A DNA stretch of 64,000 nucleotides from Vesta saturnalis (lineage: Eukaryota; Arthropoda; Insecta; Coleoptera; Lampyridae). A program made the position numbers and the translations under genes. Shown piece by piece: positions 1 through 10,778 of the stretch. How positions within the stretch are numbered: position 1 is the stretch's first letter; each line of letters opens with the position of its first letter. Below the pieces are notes generated by a model. That model saw only the letters and a list, made by a program, of their open reading frames with translations, searched no databases and had not been told where the DNA came from. The stretch lies in contig JARFJB010000400.1 in the NCBI GenBank assembly GCA_036346205.1, positions 6,993,501-7,057,500 on the forward strand, given 5' to 3'.

Positions 1-1067
1 TTGCGTCTCTTTGCCGAGTAGAAATCCTGAAAAGGGAATAGGACGCAAACGATATAAGAAAAATGTAGCCATCTTGAATTTCTTTATAAATATACTCAAC
101 TCTTCGGAAAACCATTATACCTGTTCAAATCGACTCCTTATACTATCCAGAACTTGGCTCAACTTTTTATGAAAATCTCATGTGGGCAATTTCTCTTTCC
201 GCACAATATTCCAACACCGTTTACCCTTGGACGCGCACTCAATTTTTATTACTGCGCAATATTACGACATTTATACTAGCAAAAATGTACATACATATTC
301 CTTCCTGCACATTAATACAATACCAACGTATCATAAATTCACTCACACATGTTTACAACCTTTTTCTATCCGAATTGTTTAGGACACAGTAGCAAAAGAC
401 CAGTGGCAAATCGGTAGCCTTTACCATTGCCGTCTCAGTAGGGATATTACCAAAACATTATTTTTCAATCTAATTGAATGCTTTCAACATGAAAATCTTT
501 ATCTAACATTCAAATACTCTTTTATATGACACGTAATGCTTTATTAAAATTCCAGTGGCGTAGCATTGACACCAATTTACATTCTGCATACACAAAAAAC
601 ATTTTTTTCTCGTGCAAGCTTGCTTCACTTACACCCAAAATACATTTCATACGTTAACACAATAATGCATATACACTGTGCGTCAAAATAATCTTACAAA
701 TAACAAGTAGTTATGGCATCAAATCATTAAGGTAAAATAGCAAATTATAATTCTATATTTAAAATATATCTTAAAGGTGAGCCTATAGGATTAACCCGTT
801 CGTTCATTAAAGGTCTTTCTGTTTATGTTTATAATTTTCGAATTCTTCCAAAATATCTCATTTCTCTTTTTTATTACAAAAATGTAAAAGTTCAATATTG
901 TTTCGTGAAATGATAAGGTGATTATTTACTATTAAATGTTCGGCATAATTTGATTTGTCTGTGTTTTTATAATCCATCTATCTTACAGCTAATGTGTTCT
1001 TTGTATCTAACATCAAAGAACCTAAGTGTTTGTCCAACATGAACAGAATTACGCAATGTGCATTTCA

Positions 1068-1070
<3 letters not shown>
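1..1070. other. AT-rich non-coding stretch, no gene seen
   Basis: Only short open frames of 60-70 codons occur here, with no recognisable protein motif. I see no terminal repeats or tandem structure. Presumed intronic or intergenic insect DNA. Confidence 0.5.

Positions 1071-1107
<37 letters not shown>
1071..1107. repeat. (TA)n microsatellite
   Basis: An uninterrupted TA dinucleotide run that abuts the left side of the foldback element beginning near 1135. A second TA run abuts its right side, so the element sits between two TA tracts. Confidence 0.9.
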
Positions 1108-1110
<3 letters not shown>

Positions 1111-1134
1111 CATGATATGATATATATATCTAAT

Positions 1135-1916
1135 GTAAGTGTACACCATTTGAAATGGAAACACTTGTAAAATATGATTTATTAATCCTGATGTTTGAAC
1201 GACTTTTTTAAATGATACACCATCGAAAACTCCACTTTATGACAAAAATTTAGAGATAAATTTCAATTTTCAAGGCTTTCTATGATTTATTTTCAATGTC
1301 GAAAATGGATAAATTTGATTAGCGATTTTTTATTGAAATTTTAACTACACCACTGGATTCAGTAACCTCTCATATGAGTAAATCCCAAGTTTCATGAAAA
1401 ATATTAAAAATTACAGATTTGTGACAAAATTAATGAAGGCTCATAGTAACTTTTGCTTGATTTTTCTAAAATTGAAGTAGCCCATAAAAATAAACAAAAG
1501 AAAGATAAATTAAGTGAATAGTTCTAATAATTTGACGTTTTACTATAAAATTTGTTTTCCATGGCCCTCTATTATTATCTGCCATTACTCAATAGAAATG
1601 TAAATCAAGTAAAAGTTGCTATGAGCCTACATTAATTTTGTCACAAATCTGTCATTTTCAATATTTTTCATGAAATTTGGGATTTACCCATATGAGAGGT
1701 TACTGAATCCAGTGGTGTAGTTAAATGTCAATTAAAAATCGCTAATCAAATTTGTCCATTTTCGACATTGAAAATAAATCATAAGCCTTGAAAATTGAAA
1801 TTTATCTCTAAATTTTGTCATAAAGTGGAGTTTTCGATGGTTTATCATTTAAAAAAAGCGTTAACATAGGATTATAAATACATTTTTACAGAGAGGTTTC
1901 CATTTGAAATGGGTCA

Positions 1917-1920
<4 letters not shown>
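1135..1920. mobile_element. Foldback (MITE-like) element with ~300 bp arms
   Basis: The sequence from about 1135 to 1480 recurs in inverted orientation from about 1580 to 1920. Examples are AGTGTACACCATTTG at the left end against its complement at the right end, and the shared blocks around CATATGAG (1372 and 1690) and TTTTGTCAC. The arms differ by scattered substitutions. The unpaired centre is only about 100 bp. There is no coding potential. It is flanked on both sides by (TA)n, consistent with insertion at TA by a Tc1/mariner-type transposase supplied from elsewhere. Confidence 0.85.

Positions 1921-1969
<49 letters not shown>
1921..1969. repeat. (TA)n microsatellite
   Basis: A TA dinucleotide run lying exactly between the foldback element on its left and the CAGGGTG terminus of the next transposon on its right. 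Confidence 0.9.
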
Positions 1970-1972
<3 letters not shown>

Positions 1973-2165
1973 GGTGTCTCAGAAACATGTTGCCAAACTT
2001 TAGGGGTTATAAAGGCCGATGAATTAAGTACTTTTGCCTTATAAACGTATGTCCGGAAATGAGTCGTTAAGGCACTAGACGAAGAAGTGTTAAAAATTGC
2101 AGAATGTTCGCATTTACGACTTTTTGTATTTTTAATATTTATTAAATAAGAAAAACAATAAAACA

Positions 2166-3231
2166 TTATATTAGTTGTTCAAAATTGCGGCCATCGACTT
2201 GCTGACATGCGGTCGTACGTCGAACCATTGATTGGCGAACTCGATAAAGGATGTGCGGATCTTCCTGAACAACTTGACTCGCAGCCATTACCCTTCCAAT
2301 CAATTCTTCTTCTGTAGTTACAGGTGTTTCATACACTAATGATTTGAGGTAACTCCAGAAGAAAAATCGACAGGTGTCAGATCTGGGCTTCGGGCTGGCC
2401 AGTTAACAGGCCCACCTCGTCCAATCCACCTCTCAGGAAATTGTAAAGTTAGGTGGTCCCGCACGTTGCAGTAAAATGCGCCGGAGCTCCGTCGTGCTGA
2501 TACCACATTCTACGACGAATGTCCAATGGAACATTTTCAAGCAACTCGGGAGAACTTCTTGTAGGAATGTTAGGTAGATTTGACCATTTAAACGTGGAGG
2601 TAATAGGTACGGTCCAATAAGATGATCTCCTACTATGCCAGCCCACACGTTAATAGAGAACTGATACTGGTTAGACTTCTGAAATGTTCCATGAGGATTT
2701 TGGTCGCTCCAAATGTGACTATTACGGCTATTGAAGTAACCTTCTCTAGTAAAGCAAGCTTCATCGCTAAATAGAATAACTGAGCTAAAATCGAACTGTC
2801 GAGCGCATTTTCCAAATACCAGCGACAAAAGTTTACTCTTGGACCGTAATCCCGTTGGGTCAAACTGTGTACTTTTGAAGATGATAAGGGTATAGCAATT
2901 GTTCATGAAGTACACGCCATACTGATGCCCTTGTATTTCCAGTTTGACTTGCTATTGCTCGCACACTAGTGGAGGGTTTTCTTCCACTCATCGCAATACT
3001 TCTTCTTCCATCTCCACCGAACGAGCCGTTCTTTGCTGACCCGTACCTCCATTTCGTTTAAAATTTCCTTTTCTCTTAAACGAAGGTGTAATGAAACGAA
3101 TAATCTGCGAGATGGATGGCGACGATTGGGAAACCGACCAGCGTACATCCGTGCTGCTTCCTGCTATTGCATCTTGCTTCTCCATAAATCAGATGCATAT
3201 CAGCCATTTCCTCAAAACTAAAATGTTCCAT
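2166..3231 (-). pseudogene. Tc1/mariner-type transposase, broken (left copy)
   Basis: Read on the minus strand, it starts with an HTH-type N-terminus (MEHFSFEEMADMHL, start codon 3229-3231) of the DUF4817-like kind found in many insect transposases. It continues to a DEACFTREG block (first catalytic Asp), then a WYQHDGAPAHF block near 2500 (second catalytic Asp), and ends DGRNFEQLI followed by a stop at 2166. Several frameshifts separate the segments, and the usual proline-rich stretch before the last catalytic residue is disturbed. The product would be a cut-and-paste DDE transposase, but this copy cannot make a full protein. The pieces 2433-2915 and 2966-3221 are the longest surviving open stretches. 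Confidence 0.85.
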
Positions 3232-3367
3232 AGTAAAAGAATTCTTCTTTACTTAAATTATCACTTTAAAATAACAACTATTTGAAATTTACAAAATCAA
3301 AGTGACATTCAAAACGTCATTCAAAATTTGAACAATTTTTGATAATTGAAGAAAAGTTCTTTTGCTA

Positions 3368-3594
3368 TGAAACATTTCAGTTTTGAGGAAATGGAAAAAG
3401 GAAATTTTAAACCAAATGTAGGTACAAGTCAGCAAAGAACGACTCGATCAGTGGAGATGGAAGAAAAAACAAAATTTAAAAAAGCTTATCAATGAAGCTT
3501 GTTTTACTAGAGACAGTTACTTCAAAGACCGCAATACTCATATTTGGAGCAACCAAAATCGTGTCGATGGCCGCAATTTTGAACAATTAGTATA
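3368..3594 (+). pseudogene. Internally deleted transposase (right, inverted copy)
   Basis: The plus strand starts MKHFSFEEM and jumps to a segment matching the HTH linker (GTSQQRTTRSVEMEE). It jumps again to the first catalytic region (ACFTRDSYF, THIWSNQN) and ends DGRNFEQLV with a stop at 3592-3594. At least three large deletions have removed most of the catalytic domain. Each surviving block matches the left, minus-strand copy, which shows that this is a second copy of the same family in opposite orientation. Confidence 0.8.
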
Positions 3595-3791
3595 ATGTTT
3601 TATTGTTTTTCTTATTTAATAAATATTAAAAAATACAAAAAGTCGTAAATGCGAACATTCTGCAATTTTTTAACACTTCTTCGTCTAGTGCCTTAACGAC
3701 TCATTTCCGGACATACGTTTATAAGGCAAAAGTACTTAATTCATCGGCCTTTATAACCCCCTAAAGTTTGGCAACATGTTTCTGAGACACC

Positions 3792-3900
<109 letters not shown>

Positions 3901-4094
3901 GTTTAGGGAAGTAACGACCGTAGTTATTATAGTTTGTAACGCAGTAGGTATACATGTTAATTTTATAATTTTGAAAGACATCAATAACTGTCTTCATTTT
4001 AAGTAGTGATTTTAAATTGTAATCAACTATTCTGTACAATAATGTTTGTTAGTTTATAATTCTCGCATTTAGTAAGTAGATCTTACACAGATTC

Positions 4095-4121
4095 CTGATG
4101 AAGAAATAAATTATTTCGAAA
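4095..4121 (+). other. Hammerhead-like hairpin motif, PLE-type
   Basis: CTGATGA (4095-4101) is followed by a short stem (GAAAT, then ATTTC) with an AAATT loop, then GAAA (4118-4121). This is the CUGANGA-stem-GAAA arrangement of a hammerhead core, but one extra A lies before the stem. I could not identify stems I and III, so self-cleavage is unproven. The spacing is the same as in the PLE hairpins at 14290, 25945 and 55886. Confidence 0.45.
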
Positions 4122-4183
4122 GCTTGAATTAAATAAAGAGTCATTTTCATTTTTAACTAGACCGCATCCCTATACCATATTTA

Positions 4184-4187
<4 letters not shown>

Positions 4188-4236
<49 letters not shown>
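4188..4236. repeat. (TA)n microsatellite
   Basis: A TA run immediately to the left of the 3' remnant of the minus-strand Penelope-like fragment. Confidence 0.9.
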
Positions 4237-4238
<2 letters not shown>

Positions 4239-4239
4239 C

Positions 4240-5240
4240 ACTCCAAAATGGTCGTTAGTTAAGTCTTTGGCATTGAATAAACGTTTAAGAATATTGGTGT
4301 TAGTTTTGAAAGCTACTTTGTAATTTTTTTCTTTTGTAATATGTGAGCATTTTTTGTGATATTTTTCTAATATGAATAAATTGTACTCTTGATTTTAACT
4401 GAAGCGTCGATTGTATTTGAAATGTAACCATTTACTTGTGCTCTTTTTTTTTAATGGTATTGACGTTGCACTATGTACTAATGATTATAAAAGTGGTCCA
4501 AAAGTGTGGAGCAAAATTCATAATTTCCAAAATAATTATTTATTATTTTTTGAAAAATCTCTCGCACCGGTCGATTTTTATTTTTTTTTGGGCACATTTT
4601 GGCATAAAAAAATTGTACCAAAATTTCAAGATGGCGGCCCACGCCGTTTTGTAAAAAATGTAAATGGAAAGGGGGGTCATTTGGCACATCGTTGGAAAAC
4701 AACAATGGGAATTCAAATCCCAAATTTTAAAACATTAGTGTTTTTTTTTAATTTGTTATACGTCCCAGAAAGGAAAAAAGAGACGCATTGAAAAGGTCGC
4801 CATTTTGTAATGCTTTAATCGATTGCCATCTTGAGTTTTTTATGCTAAAATGTGCCCAGCAAAACATAAAAATCGACCTATGTGAGAGATTTTTCCAAAA
4901 ATAATTATTTTGGAAATTGTGAATTTTGTTCCAGTCTTTTGGACCACCCTGTATATGTAACTAACTTACGTGTTTTATGGTGATATGAATTGTATGGAAT
5001 TGTAATGTCTTCGTTTGTAGGTTTTTTGAGTATGAACAACTTGTTTTGTGTATTAATTTTTATTTTTAAATCTACGAAGTTAATGGCTCTTAATTTTTTT
5101 GTTTCTAGTGTAAATTTTAAGTTAGGATGTAAATTGTTAATATTAATTAACAACTCATCAATAAAATCTCATGAACTGTCAAAACATGCCAAAATATCAT
5201 CAATATACCAAAACCAAAATACAATCTTATTAGAAACATT
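4240..5240 (-). pseudogene. Penelope-like element RT C-terminal region, split by a MITE
   Basis: On the minus strand from 5240 downward, an FWYIDDI block carries the RT catalytic aspartates (motif C). It is followed by LHPNLKFTLE and then INFVDLKIKI, as in the thumb region of Penelope-like RTs, and a KKPTNEDITIPYNSYHHK block. The protein resumes beyond the inserted element (4489-4951) with SIPLKKK and YKVAFKTNTNILKRLFNAKD, the linker that normally precedes a GIY-YIG endonuclease. The endonuclease itself is missing. In-frame stops are present. The upstream side is cut off at a TTAA (5240-5243) by a piggyBac-like end. Confidence 0.8.
4489..4951. mobile_element. MITE with ~120 bp TIRs
   Basis: The right end reads inward CAGGGTGGTCCAAAAG and the left end has the matching GTGGTCCAAAAG. 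The arms stay complementary through the blocks AATAATTATT, AAAATCTCTC, GTCGATTTTTAT, GGGCACATTTT and AAGATGGC. A TA dinucleotide follows the right end. It has no coding capacity. The insertion splits a Penelope-like reading frame, so it arrived after that element. Confidence 0.85.
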
Positions 5241-5973
5241 TAACCCTCAAATGGCCAACATGGGTACCTGGGTACTTTTCATCCATGATTATCGATTATC
5301 TTTTTTTCTTTCAGTGCTTTCGGGCATGGTGTCTCTGACAACTCCTAAAGTTCTTTTGCGAACAGATTTATGCTAATTTTATAAAACAAACATATTCGAA
5401 TTAGGTTCTTTTTTTAAATTTCATTACACATAGACTGAGTAGGGTACCCAGGTACTCTATACATTGGCCTTATATTTTGAATGAAATCAGTCACAAGATA
5501 CTTTTTTTTAACTACACTTAATGGTAAACAGCAATTTTGTATAGCAATTTTTAAATATTGTAGCGTTAGTTACTTGGTTCAGAAGCACAGATTTGATAGC
5601 AATGCGTGATCGTCTTCACGTGATGATCACAAATAAATGGGTATGGAGCAGAGTCCAGAAGATTTTCTAGTCTTCCGACATAATTTGTCAATGTGGCACA
5701 CCCCAGTATGTTTAGCTCTACCTGTTTTATCCCTAACTTTCGGGCGGGTAGTTGCAGTACTGGATCTAATTTCTGCCCTAAAACAGTCTCCATCGCAGTC
5801 CGCGCGAAATAATGCGTTTTCACTTTTGGATTGGTACTTCTTTGTCTAATTGGTGGCCAATGGTCATCTATTTGTTTTGCGCTTTGTTGTATAATTCCGG
5901 GTGACCATTTAATCGTGTACAACACCAGCTGTAGTTGCGTTGTAATAGTGGATTTGTCTACCGTCGTCACCAA
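5240..5973 (-). mobile_element. piggyBac-like element, 3' end with transposase tail
   Basis: The left edge is TTAA (5240-5243) followed by CCCTCAAATGGCC, matching the TTAA target and CCC-initiated termini of piggyBac transposons. A complementary pair built on GGTACCTGGGTAC recurs at about 5266 and 5446, as subterminal repeats do. On the minus strand 5566-5973 is an open frame of 135 codons ending FICDHHVKTITHCYQIC, a Cys/His pattern resembling the C-terminal cysteine-rich domain of piggyBac transposases. The 5' part and the other terminus are absent, so this is a truncated relic. The family call rests mainly on the terminus. Confidence 0.5.
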
Positions 5974-6129
5974 TCTCAGGTTTGAAATGTATTGAAGAAA
6001 AGCGAAAATTGATGAATTTTTTTCCGCATTGCGGATTTCTCGGAGACTCTGGAATGTACGGCTTACGTTTATTCAAAGTTAATGCAATTTATTTTTCTAT
6101 TTTCAATTACCTTTTAACTTTTTGTAGGA

Positions 6130-6542
6130 GAACGATATTTAAATATTCTAGAAGATTTGGATGAACAATACTTAAGCAATTTACCTGTGGTGGAAAACAG
6201 GCAACTTTTTACCAACACGATGGCACCCCTCCACATAGAACCTTTTCTGTTAACAACTTCTTGCAAGCGACTTTTCAGGACCAGTGGATTGCTAGTGATG
6301 GACCTTTCCTGTGGCCGCCTCGTTATCCTGACCTTACAGGCTTGGATTATTTTATATGGGGAACGATAAAAAACATCATGTATTTATATCCAATTACAAC
6401 AAAGTAAGATTGTATGGCAAGAGTAAGGGACGCATTCGCAAGTTTGTCTCAAGATTCCATTAGAGCAGCTACTCGTGAAGAACTAAGACGCGAAAAATGT
6501 TTGGAAGTTCAAGGTGCACATTTTGAACATTTACTAAAATAA
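6130..6542 (+). pseudogene. Tc1/mariner-type transposase, C-terminal half
   Basis: The plus strand encodes GERYLNILEDLDEQYL, then an FYQHDGTPPHR block containing the second catalytic Asp. WPPRYPDLTGLDYFIWG follows, where the Asp of LDYF is the expected third carboxylate region. It ends CLEVQGAHFEHLLK with a stop at 6540-6542. The N-terminal half and catalytic Asp 1 are missing. A frameshift lies between the HDG block and the tail. No TIRs were found for this fragment. Confidence 0.8.
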
Positions 6543-6876
6543 TTGTTTTTCTGTGAATTGGTTATTGTTAGCATAAATTTTTGCCTTAAAACTGTTACAT
6601 TCACCGTACATCATAAATAAATTTCAATAATCTTCGTGCGTGTAGTTTAATCGCCCCGGCATGATTATTAATTATTACTTAATGTCAAATAACTAGAAAT
6701 AATGACATTTCAATTCAAATTGATTGTTTTTCAACGTCATCATGGCAGCTGTCATAGCTAACTAACAAAATTTATAAAACAGCATTTTCATAATAAAAAA
6801 ATCTTTAATTGCTAATATTTCGAAAACTACACATTTTTGTAATAGTGTCCCATTTAAAATAACAGGGTAAACATCA

Positions 6877-6897
6877 ACTTCCGGTATAACCGGAAGT
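6877..6897. repeat. 21-bp perfect palindrome with ETS-like cores
   Basis: ACTTCCGGT, a 3-bp ATA spacer, then ACCGGAAGT. It is followed by GCCGCCATCTTG. The two CCGGAAGT cores match the ETS-family consensus. The surrounding 6543-7190 has no gene. It may be the end of an unrecognised MITE, because similar phrases close elements elsewhere in insect genomes. Confidence 0.6.
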
Positions 6898-7194
6898 GCC
6901 GCCATCTTGAATATATTTTAGTCGACATTGGTATACTGCCAAATTTTCTATTGCGAACTTTTTGAGAAATCGATCGCATTGGTTCGTCGTAGGGCAACAT
7001 TCTAGTCACGGACAGTGCTAATAACTATTAATAGTTGATTGGCATAGAGGTGCGTAACATGCCCGTTGGTGTTTAGATCTCGACCACAAAGACAAATAAA
7101 TAAGTATACCTACCTATTCGTTTAAATTATCACTTACCGTTCAGGATGTATTCGTTACGTTTATTCTTTGTGTGTTCCAATATTCCAGCAATGT

Positions 7195-7690
7195 TATGGT
7201 TCACTTGAAGACGTAGCAGTACGTGGAAAAATACATATATTAAGCCAGCTTATAAGTCTGGAAATAAGAATTTGATTGTGACTAATCGCGATTTATGTGT
7301 GCAATCAATTCTTACGAAATTGTTAGAGCAATTCATTTCTGATCAAGTATCTTGAAATTCTCGTTAAATAATTCCCTACCTTCATGGATCGGGTACATTT
7401 ACTGCTTAAACAACGTGTCACGGGGTTTAGAAAGTGGTAAACAAGTCGATGTTGTGTATACGGACTCGTCTAAAGGATTTAATTCAGTTAGACATCCGTT
7501 GTTATTAATGTAATTGGAAATATTGGGTTTTAACGATGAAGTACTAACAAAATAGTTGTAATTTTTCGTACTTGGTTGTACTCAACGCGTGAAGTTGTAA
7601 AGTTTCATCCCGACAAAAGTAACTTTTGGTGCACCGCAAGGGTCACAGTTGTGGGCCACTACTGTTTTTATGCTATTGACTTTTCCGCGA
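7195..7690 (+). pseudogene. LINE reverse transcriptase fragment
   Basis: Plus-strand segments read YIKPAYKSGNKNLIVTNRD and ILTKLLEQFISDQV. After a break come GLESGKQVDVVYTDSSKGFN (motif A, usually DFSKAFD) and HPLLLM, then LEILGFNDEVLTK and TFGAPQGSQL (motif B, usually GVPQGS). This order fits RT domains 1-4 of Jockey/CR1-type non-LTR retrotransposons. Motif C is not preserved and there are several stops. It is distinct from the Jockey copy at 10.2-13.1 kb. Confidence 0.75.
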
Positions 7691-7788
7691 TAATCGGTTT
7701 TAAAACTCTCTGTTTGCTATGATCTTAAAGATATTATGATTATGTAAAATTGTGAAAGATAATCTCTGTATTCAGCAAGTTTTAAATA

Positions 7789-9083
7789 CAGATTCCGTCA
7801 TAAAAATGTATACACACTTTAACAGATTATATCTGTGAATTTTTGTCGAACTTGTATCGGATTACGGCAACAATGTATAGTATGATGTTTCATTAAAATA
7901 TGTGGTTACTCATAATACTGTAGATGCAACAATGTAAAGTGTACGATTGTAAAACAAAACGAAATAAAACGGCTCGTGGAATATTGACATTCGAGCAGCG
8001 AAAATGCATTCTGAAATGATTTATCAGGTTTGATAATGCTGTTGAAGTGCAGCGTCAGTGGCGGCGGGAGTTTCAAACAGATCCCCCCACCCGCTTATGA
8101 ATTAAACGCATAATTGACAGGTTTGAGGAGCATGGAACGATTTCTGATATCACAAAGGAAGATTGGGAAGACGGCATACAGCTAAAAGTCATGAATCGTC
8201 GGCTCTCGTGTTGCAAAAGTTTGTTGTTTCTCCAGTCTGTTGCGCAATGTGCACTTGAAGTGGGGATTAGCAGTGCAGTGTACGATGAATTCTGAAAGCT
8301 GCTAAGTGGAATGTTTACATTCCACGATTACTACACGTCATTAATGATGAGAAATGGTAACTGAAGATCAACAATTTGTGACGAAGGTAGTGTGGGCTGA
8401 TGAGGCCGTTTTTAAATGTAATGGAACAGTGAATCGGCATAACTTCGTGTACTGGGCAACGGAAAATCCATATGTTCATGTCGATAAGGCAGTCAATCTA
8501 CCTCAATGTATGGTGTGGACTATCATCTAGGGGCTTAGTAGGACCCTTTTTCTTTGATGATACTGACACTGGAGAAATCTACCTGGAAATGTTACGCTCA
8601 TCAATTTTGGCAGGTGTACGTGCGCTTTATGGAGCTGATGAAGAGGTCTTCTAGCAACAGGGCACCACCACACTACCATCTAGCCGTACGAGCTTTCCTG
8701 AATGACAATTTTCAGGGACCCTGGATTTGACTAAGATGACTCATTTAGTTCCCTCCACGATCACCAGATATAACTCCTATGGATTTTTACTTGCGGGGAA
8801 CTGTGAAAGATCAAGCCTACCGACGTAAGCCACGCACGGTGGAGGAACTTCGCCAGGAGATTACAGCGGCATGTGCTGCAATCTCCATTGAAACATTGAC
8901 TGAAGTAGTTGCGACGACAGCTCGTCGTTCTGTTATGTGTCTAGCTGCCAACGGCCAACATTTTGAACATTTAAAGTAACCATGTGCTGCTTTGAAGGCA
9001 GTACAACATGTGTGATCAGTATTTAAACGTAAAATAAACACATAAGTAATTCTTTTGTGTATATATTTTTCTGACGGACTTTG
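7789..9083 (+). mobile_element. Tc1/mariner-type transposon D, complete but decayed
   Basis: The termini are inverted repeats of about 30 bp: CAGATTCCGTCATAAAAATG at the left, against CAAAGTCCGTCAGAAAAATA read inward from the right. TA dinucleotides flank both ends (7787-7788 and 9084-9085), so the whole element and its target duplication are visible. Length is about 1.3 kb, normal for this superfamily. Its termini differ from the CAGGGTG class of the other copies, marking a separate family. Confidence 0.85.
7975..8979 (+). pseudogene. Transposase of element D
   Basis: The N-terminal HTH region reads LTFEQRKCIL and VEVQRQWRREFQTDPPTR. It is followed by RIIDRFEEHGTISDITK, which is typical of insect transposases of this type. 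The first catalytic region is VVWADEAVFKCNG and YWATENPY. GLVGPFFFDDTDTGEIYLEML follows. The HDG segment is frameshifted and decayed. The tail (8779-8979) reads MDFYLRGTVKDQAY and ends GQHFEHLK with a stop. There are multiple frameshifts and stops, so it is non-functional. Confidence 0.85.
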
Positions 9084-9085
9084 TA

Positions 9086-10200
9086 GATTTTCGTCATGGT
9101 GCCATTCTAACAAAGTATTTCAACGTTGATGAATGCTTTGTTATTTCTTTTAGGAGATCCAAAAATGTTACAAGGTATGATCATAAAATACGTGGCATAG
9201 TCTTAAATAGGATTACTTAGGTTTTTGTCCTGAATTGACACTGTACGAGGTTTGTTTTATACATTGATAAGGAAATGCGTCGGTTTTTACCAAGTAGACA
9301 AACACTGACACCATTCAAAATAAAATGTTAAGAGTATGAGTGTTTAACGGTGGAATGCGGAATTTGCATGGTGAATATGGAGCGATACGACAGCTATCAC
9401 TGGAATGGGTAAGGAAAGTACATGGGCAATGCTTCTGTATAAAGTAGTACAAAGTTTGATTGATTTTTCAAGTTTATTAGAGGAATGCAATTTTTCTGAA
9501 ATTATCGCGACACAAGATATATTTATACCTTTCATATCGAGTGGTCTAAATCACAATTAATATTTGCAAACTTCCGCTTCCGTATTTCGCTATTTTTACG
9601 CCCCAAAAATAATGCGGATGCGGAACCAACGCAAATCTAAAAATTGATGCATATGCGGACGCGGATGCAATCATTTGCACATATTACGCAACATGACGCG
9701 CATTTTTATCGAAGTATGACTAATACCGATAGCGACTACCGTTTTATTACCTTTCAAGTTCGGGCTGCAACTGATGTTTAATCTCAGGTTAGTTGAAATT
9801 AAATGTGTTGGGGATGCAAGGGGTACATCGTCACTTGTACCAATTGTAGACTGGTCCTTGCACCCAGTAAGTAATTGAACTAGTGGTATCTAATTCAATA
9901 CCGTTTATTAAACCTAATATCATTTACTTATAGTAATTATGCTACGGATATTTATAATTTACAGTTTGTAAATGCGCGGTTTGCGACTTTACTGAAGTCA
10001 AGAAGGTTTTGTTTAATATTTTTTATTTACTGGACTAAAACATGCTCGATAGCTTCATCAAACAATACTTTTTAAATATCCGCATTCGCATCTGCAGATG
10101 TTTTCATGCTATATGTTTTCATATGTCATATTATAGTTGTCGTTTGGCTTTAACAGTGTAAGGTTGTGCACAATCGCGGCTGGATTGTACTATATTAGTT
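9086..10200. other. Non-coding, with GCGGATGCGG-type repeats
   Basis: No gene is seen. Around 9613-9670, GCGGATGCGG, GCGGACGCGG and related words recur; the complement (ATCCGCATTCGCATC) appears near 10078. Inverted short subterminal repeats of this sort are common in hAT-type elements, but no target duplication or transposase was found. Confidence 0.35.
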
Positions 10201-10256
10201 GGATTATTGTATTTTCTCACAACTTGCGGCCGTAACGGCCTACTATTAACAAAATC

Positions 10257-10778
10257 AAATTATAACGGCACCGGCCACTCAGCAATTTATTCCTATGCGG
10301 ATAGACCAAGCCCAACAGACACAATTTGCTCAACAATGCTCCAAAACACGGGCATACAAGAACTTTTTGCAACAGAACACCTCGTTGCGTTAATGCATTA
10401 CCACTCACGCTAAATCTCAATGCGAACATAGAGAAAAATACAAGGAGGTCAAGTGTGTAAACTGCAATGGTAATCACCCTGCAAGTTATAAAGGCTGCCC
10501 TACATATAAGGAAGTACAGCAAAGAATGTTTCCCCCCTAAGGGCAAAGTCACTCCCAAGCACACGATTATACCAACCTGGCCACACTCGTGCACAATTAT
10601 TATCCTACAACGCTACAAATGTTCCCCAGCCACAAACTTTGAGTCCGTTAGGTACCTCAAACGATATGGCCGAATTAAAGCAGATGATGAAGCAATTAAT
10701 GGAGCAGATAAGCACAATGCTGAACCTGCTAACCACGATAGTAACCAGAACACACAGTGGCTCAACACCTTAAATTAG
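10257..10778 (+). pseudogene. Jockey ORF1 (Gag-like, zinc knuckle) remnant
   Basis: The surviving frame contains KCVNCNGNHPASYKGCPTYK, a CCHC-type zinc knuckle as found at the C-terminus of Jockey-clade ORF1 nucleic-acid-binding proteins. The N-terminal part is lost or frameshifted, with a stop near 10412. The tail overlaps the ORF2 start near 10757, as is usual for these elements. Confidence 0.7.

Noticed and set aside
10217..10594. 125-codon minus-strand frame
   Set aside because: Antisense shadow of the Jockey ORF1 remnant, which carries the zinc knuckle on the plus strand.
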